Assembly (NCBI GenBank): GCA_021432605.1
Contig: MU271150.1
Coordinates: 1,426,001-1,490,000, forward strand
Length of the DNA: 64,000 nt
Source: Coniochaeta sp. PMI_546
Taxonomy: Eukaryota; Ascomycota; Sordariomycetes; Coniochaetales; Coniochaetaceae
Direction: 5' to 3'
Part shown: positions 37,070-49,556 of the stretch, piece after piece
How the letters are laid out: each line of letters opens with the position of its first letter
How positions within the stretch are numbered: position 1 is the first letter of the stretch
Notes under the pieces: generated by a model
What the model was told of the DNA's origin: nothing
Databases searched by the model: none
Seen by the model: only the letters and a program-made list of their open reading frames with translations
Made by a program: the position numbers and the translations under genes

Positions 37070-38854
37070 TCAGGCATCTCCCCAGACCTCAGCTATTGTC
37101 TGACTAACAGCCTTCATGATCTTCTTCCGCCCGACCAGATTGGACAACTCGCTAGACACCAGCTCTCTCTTTCGCTTCTTCCCGTCCTCGCCCGCACCGC
37201 ACCGCTCATACGCCTTGACGAAGTGATATGGTGTCTTCCACCGCTTTTGGATCTCTATCGCCTTCTCGCCTGTCACGCCTCTGGTGCACATTAGCATTTT
37301 CAGGAAAACGTCCCGCAAGGTCATCATGTCCGACTTGGAAGCCAATGAAGCGAAGGCTGGATATGTGATGTGGTGAGACTCCGTCGGTTGTGTTTCCCGT
37401 AAGTGTTTCACCAGCGGTAGATAGTTTTGCACCGTGATAACCGCTGTCGGTATGACATACAGCGTCTTCTTCTCGTACATTCCCTTGAGCATTGTTGTCA
37501 TCCGGGCCAAGTATCGAATAGAATCATCTAGCTTTTGCGTCTGCTTCAAGAAGTAGCCCTCGACAACTTGCATCGACGCCATGGCTGACTGAACTGCTTC
37601 CTCGTATTTCTGGAAGTGGCCCGCGTCCATGGTTATCTCTTCGACCAGATAGACGACGTTCTGCACCCCGGACCGCCTGAGGCGAAACTTCTGCTCGTGG
37701 AAGCGGCCATCCTTGATACTTGATATGAGGTCATCTAACCTCTTCCGCTCACAGATGTAATCGAGTACCACCTCATTACTCTCGGGACCGTGGTCAGGGA
37801 GGAGACCTGGGGTGTTACACTCGGCTACCCACATAGCATCGCCGAGGTCCATAGCCCGAACTATGGGTTTCACACCTTTTTTGGTGAGCTCCTCCTGTAC
37901 GTAATCCCGGTCGGTCTTCGTTCGAACTTCTCGGTTGTCAAGGACCAGTCGGACAGAGAACGAGCCCGGGGGTAACCGGATGGGCGTGAAGCGAGGAACC
38001 GCGCTCCCTGTCGTCTCTCCTCCGACAGGAACAACGTCCACATACGCTTGCTGGGCTGGCCGTGAGACATCCACGGGGTTAGGCTCTGTAATGAAGATAT
38101 CGCCGTCGTCATCAGGAAGGTTGGCGGCAGTTGCGTAAACACGACTGGCTTCTGGCGCGAGGTCGAAAGTCGGTGATCGAACTTCACTGACAACGGCATT
38201 TCTTTGTTGTGCTATCTCCTTCACGCGCTTGGCCACTTCCCACCCCTCATCTGTCAGACAATAGCGCTTCAGTGGCGCCCCCCTCTGATAGACAAGTTCC
38301 TTGGTTTGCAATGTCTTCATCGAGTTCCAGGCCGTGTAGAACTTGGTCGCATCAGCCGGCGCCGTGAACGAAGCATCGCAGTGCGGCTGAGCTGCTTCTA
38401 TCAAGTCCGCCTTTGAGAGACCCCTCTTAGTGTCCTCATCAAGAATGGCGAGAACAAGCAGAATGGCATACGGCCCTGACCGGTATGCGGGCACGTAGGC
38501 TTTCGTCTTCCTTGGCTTCTTGGCAGGTTGTTGTGTGTCCGAGTTATCATCCTCGCCCGCGTTGAGAGCATCTCGAGCTTTCTTCTTCAACCCTCTTGGC
38601 TCTGGCATGGGCAAGCCATTTGCATCGCAGTGCTCCTTCAGCTTCTTGGACAGGTCTTCGCACAGCTTAGGACCGAAGTGCTTGAGCTGCTTGCACTGGG
38701 ACGGATGGTCAAACGTGATTGGACATGCTTTCAAGGAGTGAAAGGCCCGTCCATAGTTGGCCGCTGACTTGTAGCTACGCGCTTTCGCCTCATCCCAGAA
38801 CTCCTTGACCCACTGCAGGAGTAGGGGGTTGGCGCAGTCTGGAAGGTCGGACAT
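37070..38854 (-). CDS. MUS81: Crossover junction endonuclease MUS81
   Basis: A single exon encodes 594 residues. The N-terminal helix-hairpin-helix region (CANPLLLQWVKEFWDEA onward, with YGRAFHSLKACP) is the part that in yeast binds partners such as Slx4. A winged-helix-like middle region follows. The ERCC4/XPF-type nuclease domain starts near residue 301 (RLVLDNREVR) and holds the metal-binding signature ICERKRLDDLISSIKDGRF near residue 368. A C-terminal tandem HhH region with GVTGEKAIEIQKRW precedes the end. Known role: with Eme1/Mms4 it cuts 3' flaps, stalled forks and nicked Holliday junctions in the nucleus. All catalytic residues of the GDxnERKxxxD motif are visible. It shares a 530-bp divergent promoter with the AGM1 gene. 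Confidence 0.95.
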   Translation of the reverse strand: MSDLPDCANPLLLQWVKEFWDEAKARSYKSAANYGRAFHSLKACPITFDHPSQCKQLKHFGPKLCEDLSKKLKEHCDANGLPMPEPRGLKKKARDALNAGEDDNSDTQQPAKKPRKTKAYVPAYRSGPYAILLVLAILDEDTKRGLSKADLIEAAQPHCDASFTAPADATKFYTAWNSMKTLQTKELVYQRGAPLKRYCLTDEGWEVAKRVKEIAQQRNAVVSEVRSPTFDLAPEASRVYATAANLPDDDGDIFITEPNPVDVSRPAQQAYVDVVPVGGETTGSAVPRFTPIRLPPGSFSVRLVLDNREVRTKTDRDYVQEELTKKGVKPIVRAMDLGDAMWVAECNTPGLLPDHGPESNEVVLDYICERKRLDDLISSIKDGRFHEQKFRLRRSGVQNVVYLVEEITMDAGHFQKYEEAVQSAMASMQVVEGYFLKQTQKLDDSIRYLARMTTMLKGMYEKKTLYVIPTAVITVQNYLPLVKHLRETQPTESHHITYPAFASLASKSDMMTLRDVFLKMLMCTRGVTGEKAIEIQKRWKTPYHFVKAYERCGAGEDGKKRKRELVSSELSNLVGRKKIMKAVSQTIAEVWGDA

Positions 38855-39384
38855 TGCTGCTGATTATCGGTGGTTGAGGCTTGGAACTTGTCCGAAAGGA
38901 GATTGACGATGGAGTGCGCATTGGCAGACTGACCTTTTGCAGACCCTTCGCTACGTAAGATTAGCGCGGTATGCCCCCCTTCTCCTAGTACAGTGATGCA
39001 GGTTGCGCCAGCATGCCAAAGTGATGATGTTGAGGCAACGCGTTGTCTAATTGTTCTACCGCGTCCTCCAAGTCGCCAGATCACGTGCGGTAACCCGGAT
39101 ATTAAGTGTCGCTCTAGCGCGCAATTGGCTTAGCTGCTTGCGTCACACCGTTTAAACCCCACCAAAGCTCAGGCGAAACCTCGAAGCGGGGCAGTTTCAG
39201 TACGGTGCAATTGTTACCGTGGGGACAGTTCCGTTTCCGTCAGAAGCGACAGCTCTCGCCAGTTGTGACCTGAGCATCTTTAAATATCACGCGGCTTTCA
39301 CGCCTCGCTTTCCGTTCCTTTTGTCTCTTGTTGTCACGCCCTTCCTCCTGTCAACCCAGACCGCACCGTATCAAAACCAGCGCT
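38855..39384. promoter_or_regulatory. Divergent promoter, MUS81 and phosphoacetylglucosamine mutase
   Basis: This 530-bp region lies between two start codons. It contains an ACGCGT hexamer at 39038-39043, 184 bp before the MUS81 ATG, and pyrimidine-rich leader sequence just before the AGM1 start. The hexamer is an MCB-type G1/S element candidate, but the chance frequency is high. Confidence 0.5.
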
Positions 39385-41080
39385 ATGGCCACCCACGCCA
39401 AAATCGTTGAGGCTTCCAAGAAGCACCCAATCGTCGATGGCCATGTCTACAAATATGGCACCGCCGGTTTCCGGATGAAGGCCGACCTTCTTGAGGGCGT
39501 CGCCTTCCGGGTCGGTCTTCTCGCCTCGCTCCGGAGCCGAAAGATGGACGGGCAGGCGATCGGGGTCATGGTAACCGCCAGCCACAACCCCGCCGTAGAC
39601 AATGGTGTCAAGATTGTCGATCCGATGGGCGAGATGCTTGAGCAAGACTGGGAGAAGCTCGCCACAGACCTCGTCAACAGCCCAACGCACGAGCAGCTGG
39701 CGGACAACTACACCAAGATCGTAGAAGCTTTCCGTATCACCTCCAAGACCCCAGCCAAGGTCATATATGGCCGCGATACCCGTCCATCAGGCCACAAGCT
39801 CATAGGAGCGCTTGTGGATTCTTTGATTGCGACTGACAGCGAATATGTCGACTACAAGATCCTGACCACCCCACAGCTGCACTACCTTGTGCGCGCTACG
39901 AATACCGAAGGCACCGACCTCTCTTACGGCGAAGTGAGCGAAGCTGGTTATTACAAGAAGCTGGTCGATGCTCTCGCCAGGGCCATGAAGGGACGAAAGA
40001 TCAACGGTTCCGTGACCGTGGACTGTGCCAATGGTGTTGGAGGACCCAAGCTCTGGGAGTTTATTAAACACGTCCAAGGTAGAGTGCCCATCGATATCAA
40101 AGTTGTCAACGACGATGTCCTCCGTCCTGAGGTCCTCAACCTAGACGTAAGTCCCAATTGAACAGTCTTTCTGCCCCTCCCAGCATCCCATCACTGACAC
40201 AAAACACTCTTAGTGCGGTGCCGACTTCGTCAAGACCAGACAACGTGCGCCTCCCAGCCCAAAGCCCGTGCCCGGAGCTCGCTCCTGCTCATTTGACGGT
40301 GACGCCGACCGCCTGATTTACTACTGGCTCGATCCCGAGACCAACTCCTTCTCCATGCTGGACGGCGATCGCATTGCCTCCCTAGCGGCCTCCTTCATAG
40401 TCGACCTGATCCGGGCGGCTGATCTACAAGACTCGGGCATCAAGGTCGGCGTCGTGCAGACTGCCTATGCCAACGGCGCCAGCACAACCTACATCACCGA
40501 CCACCTGCAGCTCCCCGTCGTGTGCACCCCAACCGGAGTTAAGCACCTGCACCACGCGGCCCTGTCCTTCGACGTCGGTGTCTACTTCGAGGCGAACGGC
40601 CACGGCACCGTTCTGTTCTCTCGCGACGCCCTGAAGACCTTCCAGAGCAAGAAGCCCCAGTCGCCCGCCCAGAAGGACGCGCTCGACACGCTCATCGCCC
40701 TGTCGGACCTCATCAACCAGACCGTCGGCGACGCCCTGTCCGACATGCTCCTCGTCGAGGTGATCCTCGCCCACAAGGGCTGGACCCTGCGCGACTGGGC
40801 CATGACCTACGCCGACCTACCCAACAAACTCGTCCGCGTCGAGGTCAAGGACAAGGACGTCTTCCAGACCACCGACGCCGAGCGCAAGCTCTCACACCCG
40901 GAGGGCGCGCAGGAGGCCATCGACGCCGAGGTCAAGAAGTACAAGAACGCCCGCGCTTTCGCCCGCGCGTCCGGGACCGAGAACGCCTGCCGCGTCTACG
41001 CCGAGGCCGCCACCCGTAGCGAGGCCAACGAGCTCGCCGAGAAGATCGCGTTTGTCGTCCAGCGGTACGGCGCGTCGTAG
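39385..41080 (+). CDS. PCM1: Phosphoacetylglucosamine mutase
   Basis: Two exons, 39385-40146 and 40214-41080, with a 67-bp intron (GTAAGT to TAG), encode 542 residues, a typical length. The active-site phosphoserine loop is VTASHNP, with Ser66. The metal-binding loop is FDGDADR at about 281-287, just after the splice junction. The C-terminal phosphate-binding loop is RASGTENACRVYAEA. The enzyme converts GlcNAc-6-phosphate to GlcNAc-1-phosphate on the path to UDP-GlcNAc, the donor for chitin, N-glycans and GPI anchors; it is essential in yeast (PCM1/AGM1). An upstream in-frame TTG at 39328 was rejected in favour of the ATG at 39385, which matches the family N-terminus. Confidence 0.97.
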
Positions 41081-42001
41081 TTTGACGCCCCCACGCTCAT
41101 GCTGGCGGCTGCGGCTGCTCGGGCGCCGTCTGCCGGTGGTCGGAAGCCGGTCGACCCGGCTGTTCAGTTCCCCGAGCTGGCGAAGACCTTGGATAAGTTC
41201 CCTTACGAAGTCATGATGCATGAAATGGAGGACTTGGATGTTGATGATGTCTGAAGCCACCCGAGCCAGCGAAGAGCATGGGCGCCTTGAGGCTGTGGTT
41301 GAAGGTGATCGGCAGGCCTTGCGCTGTTCTTTGGTGGTCTTCATTCCTATCTGCACGAAAAGTTGTTGGGGTGGCGGTCTGTTTTGCTGTTCCTTCCTTA
41401 TACGTGGCATGGTTCTTATATCTGAGAACCACCAAAAATGGCGTGAGAAGAGATGAGGGAGGGGGAATAGAATGAATATGTTCACTAGACGGCTAGTTTA
41501 GCACTAACAAGCCATTGAGGGCGTGCGTGAAGCAGGGCCTCCATAGAATGCAATTGAATTTGTCAGATGCACTTCAAAACACGTATGAGCACATGGGAAG
41601 CGAGGCAGCACCAACGGGTGGAATCTGTATATACGCCGGAGGGCGGAGTCGAACGGTCTATGTTATCTCCTGCAGAGCTTACGCACCACTGCTTCAACGC
41701 CCAAAAAATTCCCAGCTCTAGTACAAATACTCCCGAACCCCTTCCCATTGCCCATGCAGTCCCGCATGCCACCCGAGCGATTCAAGGGCTCTAGAATGGT
41801 CTATTTCTCATACGATCATATATGCGACTGGACCAACCTGGTATCACTGGACCTTATGAGGCTACTTTCTTCCTCAGCTAGTTCCATCCGGACACGGACG
41901 CCAGGGCCTCGGGCCACCTCAGTGCGGTCCCGAGGACCGAGCACTCGGCATGAGACGACCTGCTTGTCCCCGAGAAAATTGGGTGCTCCTGGCCAGCTAC
42001 A
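41081..42001. other. Convergent 3' intergenic region
   Basis: This tail-to-tail spacer lies between the mutase and the arginine methyltransferase. Only UTR-like sequence is visible. A GTTCGACTCC string on the minus strand near 41645 was checked and is not part of a tRNA fold. Confidence 0.6.
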
Positions 42002-43290
<1,289 letters not shown>

Positions 43291-44034
43291 GATTATGTAT
43301 TATGATGCGGTTGGATCGGTGCAAAGGATGATTGTACAACGACAGAAGCACCACAACGATGATGACTTATAGATGCAGAAATCAACAGAAGGACGAAAAG
43401 ATTCTGCAAATAAGTGCAGATGTCAAGAAACGGGGCCTCGACTACCTGAATCCGCCCGAGAATTCAGAGTCGCAAAAACAAAAATTTAGGTTTGCACCGC
43501 TTAATCGCATTAAGGCAAAGGCGGTGTACAACTTTTTCCAGGTTGTTGATCAGCGGCAGGGTTCCTCTGCCCCACCTGGGCTTTCTGACGGCGGGGCATC
43601 CATGACTGATGCCGTCTTTGCCCCTCCGTGGACGATGGTGTCGGTATGTTCCGTATATTCTTCTAGTCAGACAATGCAATGGGTGAGTACCCCGAGGAAT
43701 AAGTCTAGAGATCCAAGTACCTGAATGCCAGATGTAGAACTGAACGAGTGCGTCAATATAATGTCAACGCACTGACGAGTAAGACTCGAACCTTGCCAAC
43801 GAACACATTTGTGTCCGAAGGTGACAAGCAGTATATAGCCAATGGCTGGGTCAATTCCGTCTACTGAATGCGAAAGCTATCCTGCTTTTCTGTTCTGGGC
43901 CAGGCCATAACCTAGAGTAACACACCCTAACACCAATGACAATGCAATAACTGTACTTCCATCTAGCACCATGAGTCGGCCGGCGACCGACCAAGCTTGA
44001 TCGCACATAATGACGAAAAAAAACACATGTTCAG
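43291..44034. other. Intergenic region
   Basis: This holds the promoter of the arginine methyltransferase and the 3' flank of MOB2. An open frame at 43332-43724 (+) has no recognisable feature and is not annotated. Confidence 0.55.
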
Positions 44035-45747
44035 CTAAGCCATTCCTCCAAGCTGTAGAAGACGCTGTCCAGCCTTGAGATTTGCATACTCGTAGGCCTT
44101 GGACTCAGGAGGGAAGGTACCATTGGCGGCCCAGAGATCGATCAGTGGTTGCATTGGCTCAAGCTCATGCGGCTTCAATAGGTCTAGGGCCGTGGCAGTC
44201 AGGACGAAATGGCTGAAGCAGCTGTTGAGGTGGTTCTGCAGGTTCAGGTGATAGAACGGCTCGACGAAGTGCGCCCAGTAGAGGTGTGCGTACACACGGA
44301 ACATCTGCAAGAAGATGGTCTGGCAGATGCTGAGGAACTCCTTGGGGAAACCACTTCGCTTGCCAACCCACTCATCCGGTCCTGTGAGCAGTCCGTTTGT
44401 GGTGATTTGAGGATTGTGAGCAAAAGAAACACCCGACGCGTCGGTGGGGAAGATCTTCTCATCGTTGATCTTTCCTGAGATCCATCTCTGCATCAGAGTG
44501 ATGTACTCGTATGCTGGAAGCTCAATCGGCTCGAACCGGCTGTTCAACCAGGTGTACGAGTGGTTTCTGAGGGTTCGCAAATTAGCTCAGAACTCATCAC
44601 GAAAATACACGCACGATGACTTACCCTCCAGCAGACATCCGCGGACACGTAGTGGGGTTGCAGATTGTGACCCCATTCTCCTCTTTCTCGTAGATGACGC
44701 GAACAAAGTTCCACAGGTTGCGGTAATGCTCGACCACTGCCGGATGGTCAGAAGGAGGTTGAACACAATGTGAAGCTGAGAGAGGAATTGGTTACCTTGA
44801 TGCGCTATCCACTCTCCTTGCTCGACTGTCTTGGGTCTGGCGCTGAGGGTCATGAAGTTGCCCTTCACAATGTGCTTCGCGTACGCTGGATTCAGCCAGA
44901 GCGGAAGAGGGTTAGGCAGGTTGTAGGCACCGAGGGGATCCTCGCTGGAAGACATCATGCCCATCGATTGTGAGAGAGACGGCGATGCTGGAAGAGGTGG
45001 TAGTTTGGAGGTGAGGCTGGTTGATGACTGGTTCGCCTGTGACGAAAGGGTTGGCGTAGTTTGCTGGCTGTCATCAGTTGTTGGCGTGGTTGGGCTTCTT
45101 GTCCCACCAGCCCGGTTCGATTGACCTCTCAACCGGGCATTGCTGTGAAGAAAGGAGTTTAGCCGAGGGTCCTAAGGTGAGTAGACACAGCGTTCATTGG
45201 GCACGGTCCTTCTAGATCATGTGCCCTTTGTGAACCATCATCGCCTCGATGACCTAAACAGCGTGTGACTACACGCCATTGGACCATGAAGATAGTTCCA
45301 GATGGTGTTAGGAAAGGAGGTGTAGGTGTCACGCTCCACGATGTAAATGTATTATTCCCCGAATCAGGAAATTGCAATGAGACAATGAGACATGGAATCT
45401 GGCATTGGCAGCCTCACAGACATTGGGATACAAAGTCGGTTCGGTACCAGGAGGTCCCTCTCTTAATTGACATCGAGGCTCTCATATCAGAAGCTGGATA
45501 AAACCCTTCAATGACTCAATAATCAGTGTCCTAATGACATTGACATTGAGATTTGATGTGAGCTTTCCAAGTGATAGCAGCCTCTGGCACTTGCGGCACT
45601 CATGCAGGAGTAAAGGGCTACTTGTGACAGCATATGAAGACGCAAGGCAGTCTCAAAGACCAGAAGGAGAGAAAAAGAGAGGAAGAAGGTGAGGAACAAT
45701 AATGTGGCAAAGGCATAGACTCACATTCCAGAAAATATGTTAGACAT
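44035..45747 (-). CDS. mob2: MOB2-type kinase activator
   Basis: Four exons on the minus strand: 45747-45725, 45142-44796, 44736-44625 and 44566-44035. The 337-residue protein starts MSNIFSGINARLRGQSN once the 23-nt first exon is joined across a 582-bp intron. The other introns are 59 and 58 bp. A Ser/Pro/Thr-rich N-terminal stretch precedes the Mob domain: HIVKGNFMTL, VEQGEWIAHQVVEHYRN, the zinc-site segment CNPTTCPRMSAGGNHSYTW, then FRVYAHLYWAHFVEPF and HLNSCFSHF, with the cysteines and histidines that bind zinc. MOB2 proteins bind and activate NDR kinases (COT-1/Cbk1) in polarised growth and septation. Exon 1 is inferred by frame and family N-terminus, so it is the least certain part. Confidence 0.88.
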
Positions 45748-46455
45748 GACTTCAGACACGGAGATATCACGAATCCAAGCGAGCGTTTGCTAACAGGGCG
45801 GTGTCCCTGGCGGCGAGATTGGCGGCAAGATCGAAACGTCCCAAGTCCAGATAAGTCAGATCCGTATGCCGAGATACAGGCAGGAAGATGATAACATATG
45901 TCTATAATCACGCGATATCCGGTCGTTTCAAGACTGAGGTACTGGTCGGCGATGTACTGTCGTCTGGTCTATAGTGCATGCTCTCAATGTTAAGGGGGGA
46001 ATCGGCGTTCAGGCACGCGACGTTGAAACGGGTGGATCTCGTTGGAAGAACGCTAAGGTTAAGGCCTGTCATTGGGCACGTGCCTTGCAGGCTGCTTCCA
46101 GCCGCCTGTGGCCGTCTTGATGAAGCCTGACAGACTTAGCCCAATGGCATCATGACCCGAGATCCACTAATGCACGACATTCAAGCAAATCAGATCGTCA
46201 CTTTCCCGTCGACGTACCCAAAGCGGAATGGACACGGAATCTATATCATTGAAGTGGCACCTACCAACCTACCCGTAGTTCTACACGTGTACAACCATCG
46301 AGTCTAGTGTCACCTAGAATGCCCAGGCATCTAAGCCATCATGGCAAGAACAAAACCCCAGCTCCATCCCCACTCGTGATCACAGAGATGCGGCTGCATC
46401 TCCAGCTGAAGGAGCCTTGAAGTAGTCAATATCAGATCCTGCCAAACAAAACAGG
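45748..46455. promoter_or_regulatory. Divergent promoter region, MOB2 and Pol X
   Basis: This 708-bp spacer separates divergent start codons. An ACGCGA string at 46015 is a degenerate cell-cycle-box candidate. No gene was seen. Confidence 0.5.
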
Positions 46456-48945
46456 ATGCAGCCACGCACACTAGCAGATAAACTGGCGTTCTTCGAGAGA
46501 CTGGAAGCCTTGGATGATGAGGAGTCTGAAGATGATTATGGAAACAATGAGCGCGAGATCGAGTATCGGGAGAAAACTCGAGCGTTCTTCAGCCATTTCA
46601 ACCTCAAGGGGAAGTCCGTTCCACCGCCGGTTTCAAGCCCGGGCTCGCACGTCAATGAGACACCGGCTCGAGGTCCCGGAATCCTAGCAGCGAGGCGTAC
46701 CATATCCGAACCTAATCATAGCCTTGCGATAGAGACCCCTCAACACAAGGTGATCAAGGCTACGCCCCTGCTTCGGAAAGCCGTAACGGCGGCTCAGGGC
46801 ACTGTCAAGTCACGAACTGGACAGGAAGCCGGTGCTTCATTTGTGGAGGATACGCCTATCCCGAACACAGCGAAGGTAACGAAGGAACCTGCCCTGCAAA
46901 GAGGGTCAACCTACCCAGGACCGTCGTCCTCGCGTGTCGAGCAATCGCCATCAGCAAGCTCGACCATGAGGAAGCGCAAGCGCAGCTCGTCCTCGTCATT
47001 GAAGATGGTACCGGAGTCAGAGCAGATCTTCCGCGGTCTTTCCTTCTACTACATCCCTGACAACGATATAGCGCCGATAAGGAAGATACGGATCACCCGG
47101 GCACGGGAGCACGGTGTGCAATGGATCCGAACTCTGAACGGTGCAACCCATATTGTTGTGGATAAAAATCTGGTCTACAAGGATATTGAGAAAATTGTGG
47201 CCAACGGTGGTGGTTCTTTACCAATTATCGTGAACGAGGACTATCCGATCGACTGCATCACCTTTCGCAGTCTGCTGAATCATGACCAGCAGAGGTACAG
47301 GGTCGCTGGTTGTCCTGCGTCTCAGCGCAAGACTTCCACACAGAGCGATGTTCAGCAGCAGAGCCAAGTCTCCGACGTGTCACTCATCGTTCAGAAGCGT
47401 CCTAAGAGGATGGAATCTAAGCCGAGAGCAGGTACACCACCACGGAGTGAGGGGTCTTCAGCCCGCAGTGGAGGTGGCCAACAAGTCAACATGACCACAG
47501 AATCTGAGTTGTTCGAGGAGCCAACGGATATTGCAGAAGGAGGAGGCGTCGTCCAAGAGACTGTAGCTTCCATCCCTGGTGACGGGCTCGAACGGCAAAC
47601 GGAACATGCTCAACAGCCACTTCCACGCGAAGATAGCGTTGGTGATGAACTCTCAGAGTACATCTCCCTGATTCAACAATACAAAGATCTTCCCCTCGAT
47701 AGCGACGAGGACGACGTCCAATCAACCAAAGGCACCGACGAGCCCACAATAGATCAGGAAGCAGGTTCCGACTCCGGTTCGGCATCATCACGCAGCCGGA
47801 AGAAGCGGCGACGGCCAAAGGGTAGGTCAAGCGCCAAGTCTATCGCCTTCGAAGAGCGCTTCGCATGCCACCAAGGCGGCACAAAAGACGCTCCCCTGTC
47901 CTCGGGCAGCACCAACCCCAATGCCCGGACAATCGAAGTCCTACAGTCCATGTGCGACTACTACACCCGCACAAACGACCACTGGCGCACGACCGCCTAC
48001 CGCAAAGCCATCTCGACTCTACGCAGGCAGACAACTAAGATCACGACCGAAGAGGAAGCCTACCGCCTACCCACCATCGGGCCGCGACTAGCCGCCAAGA
48101 TCGAAGAGATTGCCACCACAGACCAGCTCCAACGCCTCCAGTACGCCGAGAACGACACCATGACGCCGGTCCTGGAGACGTTTCTGAAAATCTACGACGT
48201 CGGAGTTGCGAGGGCAAGTAAGTGGATTGCGCAGGGGTACCGGACCCTCGACGACCTGCTCGCGAAAGCGGACCTTACCACCAACCAGCGGTTAGGAATT
48301 GAGCGCTACGAAGACCTGAACACGCGCATCCCCCGTGCTGAGGTCGAGGCGTTAGCTGGGTACGTGCGGCGTACCGCCAGCCAGCTAGACCCGGCCGTGG
48401 AGCTGCTTGTCGGAGGCTCGTATCGCCGCGGCGCGGACAGTTCTGGGGACATCGACTTCATCGTCACCAAGAAAGGCACCTCTTCGTCCGACGACCTGGT
48501 CCCGCTCCTCGAAGAGCTGGTGTCCCGTCTCACGGACCAGAAATTCCTCGTCGCCGCGCTGGCAGCCCACAGGCCAGGATCCGGGGGCGGGGGCGGGAGT
48601 AAATGGCACGGGTGCTGTGTCTTGCCTGTCCAAGAAGGCAAGGCTGCGCTGGGAGACGGCTTCAAGCCGCGGTGGCGGAGGATCGACTTCTTGCTTGTGC
48701 CGGAAACGGAGTACGGCGCTGCACTGATCTATTTCACGGGCAATGACATCTTCAACCGTAGCATCAGACTGTTGGCTTCCCGGAAAGGGATGAGGTTGAA
48801 CCAGAGAGGGCTGTATAAAGAAGTTATGAGGGGCCCGGCGAGGATCAAGGTGACGGAGGGTGAGCTGGTTGAAGGACGGGATGAGAGAAGGATTTTCGAG
48901 ATTTTGGGGGTGAAGTGGCGGGAGCCGCGGGAGAGGTGGTGTTGA
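46456..48945 (+). CDS. DNA polymerase family X (Pol lambda/Pol4 type)
   Basis: A single exon encodes 829 residues. A BRCT domain spans about residues 190-285 (FRGLSFYYIPD to HIVVDKNLVYKDIEKIV). A ~200-residue low-complexity linker follows. The catalytic core starts near 488: 8-kDa domain with WRTTAYRKAISTLRR, then HhH (YRLPTIGPRLAAKI), fingers with FLKIYDVGVARASKWI, and palm with GGSYRRGADSSGDIDFIV, whose two aspartates plus the one in RRIDFLLVP near 742 form the metal site. The thumb has YFTGNDIFNRSIRLLA and LNQRGLY. A glycine-rich loop (PGSGGGGGSKWHGC) sits in the palm. Known role: gap filling in base-excision repair and non-homologous end joining. The BRCT domain supports the end-joining role. 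The protein is longer than yeast Pol4, because of the linkers. Confidence 0.93.
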   Translation: MQPRTLADKLAFFERLEALDDEESEDDYGNNEREIEYREKTRAFFSHFNLKGKSVPPPVSSPGSHVNETPARGPGILAARRTISEPNHSLAIETPQHKVIKATPLLRKAVTAAQGTVKSRTGQEAGASFVEDTPIPNTAKVTKEPALQRGSTYPGPSSSRVEQSPSASSTMRKRKRSSSSSLKMVPESEQIFRGLSFYYIPDNDIAPIRKIRITRAREHGVQWIRTLNGATHIVVDKNLVYKDIEKIVANGGGSLPIIVNEDYPIDCITFRSLLNHDQQRYRVAGCPASQRKTSTQSDVQQQSQVSDVSLIVQKRPKRMESKPRAGTPPRSEGSSARSGGGQQVNMTTESELFEEPTDIAEGGGVVQETVASIPGDGLERQTEHAQQPLPREDSVGDELSEYISLIQQYKDLPLDSDEDDVQSTKGTDEPTIDQEAGSDSGSASSRSRKKRRRPKGRSSAKSIAFEERFACHQGGTKDAPLSSGSTNPNARTIEVLQSMCDYYTRTNDHWRTTAYRKAISTLRRQTTKITTEEEAYRLPTIGPRLAAKIEEIATTDQLQRLQYAENDTMTPVLETFLKIYDVGVARASKWIAQGYRTLDDLLAKADLTTNQRLGIERYEDLNTRIPRAEVEALAGYVRRTASQLDPAVELLVGGSYRRGADSSGDIDFIVTKKGTSSSDDLVPLLEELVSRLTDQKFLVAALAAHRPGSGGGGGSKWHGCCVLPVQEGKAALGDGFKPRWRRIDFLLVPETEYGAALIYFTGNDIFNRSIRLLASRKGMRLNQRGLYKEVMRGPARIKVTEGELVEGRDERRIFEILGVKWREPRERWC

Positions 48946-49556
48946 GAGGGAGATCGCTATGAGGGATATGGTTGCATTTGATACCCGGGTTTGCATAATG
49001 CGAGGCTTTTCATAGACTCGATCATTGCTTGGAATGGTAGTATTGGAGGCTTGTTGTTTGCGTTGGCTTTTTCCGAATCGGAAGCTTAGTTATGGCCAGA
49101 AATCCAGACCATGATTTAGATGAAATCAGACATGGTCAGAAGGAGGTGAAATGGGCTCATTCTTGGGTCCTGATCACACAGAATTTAGGAGACGACAGCT
49201 GAAAGAAAAAGGGTATGTTCATGGACCATCTCGACATCTATATTACAACCAATGTATACACGCCTGCCCGTTGCCGGGCTCGCACATTTGCACATTCCAT
49301 CATCCCTCATTTCAACACATCGCAGCACCGACTAGACACCTCCTGGTGCACCTCTTCCACCTTGATGACAAGGACAAACTGCAGCTTTTATCCAACATGA
49401 AGTGCCCGACCCTGTCACAAAAAAATGGTATCATAAAATATGTAAACTCCCGACCCAGAACCCAAAGAACGAAAGACGTAGAGTGCCGTCCTGTATATAC
49501 TGTACCTATAACAAACGCTTACGATCTGACGTCCTGGACATGGGTCGGAGCTCTAG
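48946..49556. other. Convergent 3' intergenic region
   Basis: This tail-to-tail spacer lies between Pol X and the ammonium transporter. No gene was seen. Confidence 0.6.

Noticed and set aside
41640-41660. B-box-like string for a tRNA on the minus strand
   Set aside because: The T-stem does not pair, and no A box, anticodon arm or acceptor stem can be built around it.
43332-43724. 130-codon plus-strand frame upstream of the arginine methyltransferase
   Set aside because: No recognisable domain, and it lies in the divergent flank of a real gene.
44587-45132. Apparent separate 181-codon minus-strand gene
   Set aside because: It is MOB2 exon 2 read on through the next intron in the wrong frame. 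Splicing at 44796/44736 restores the Mob domain.
46456-48945. Possible terminal transferase rather than repair polymerase
   Set aside because: An 8-kDa domain, a BRCT domain and the fungal setting fit Pol lambda/Pol4; terminal transferases are vertebrate-specific.
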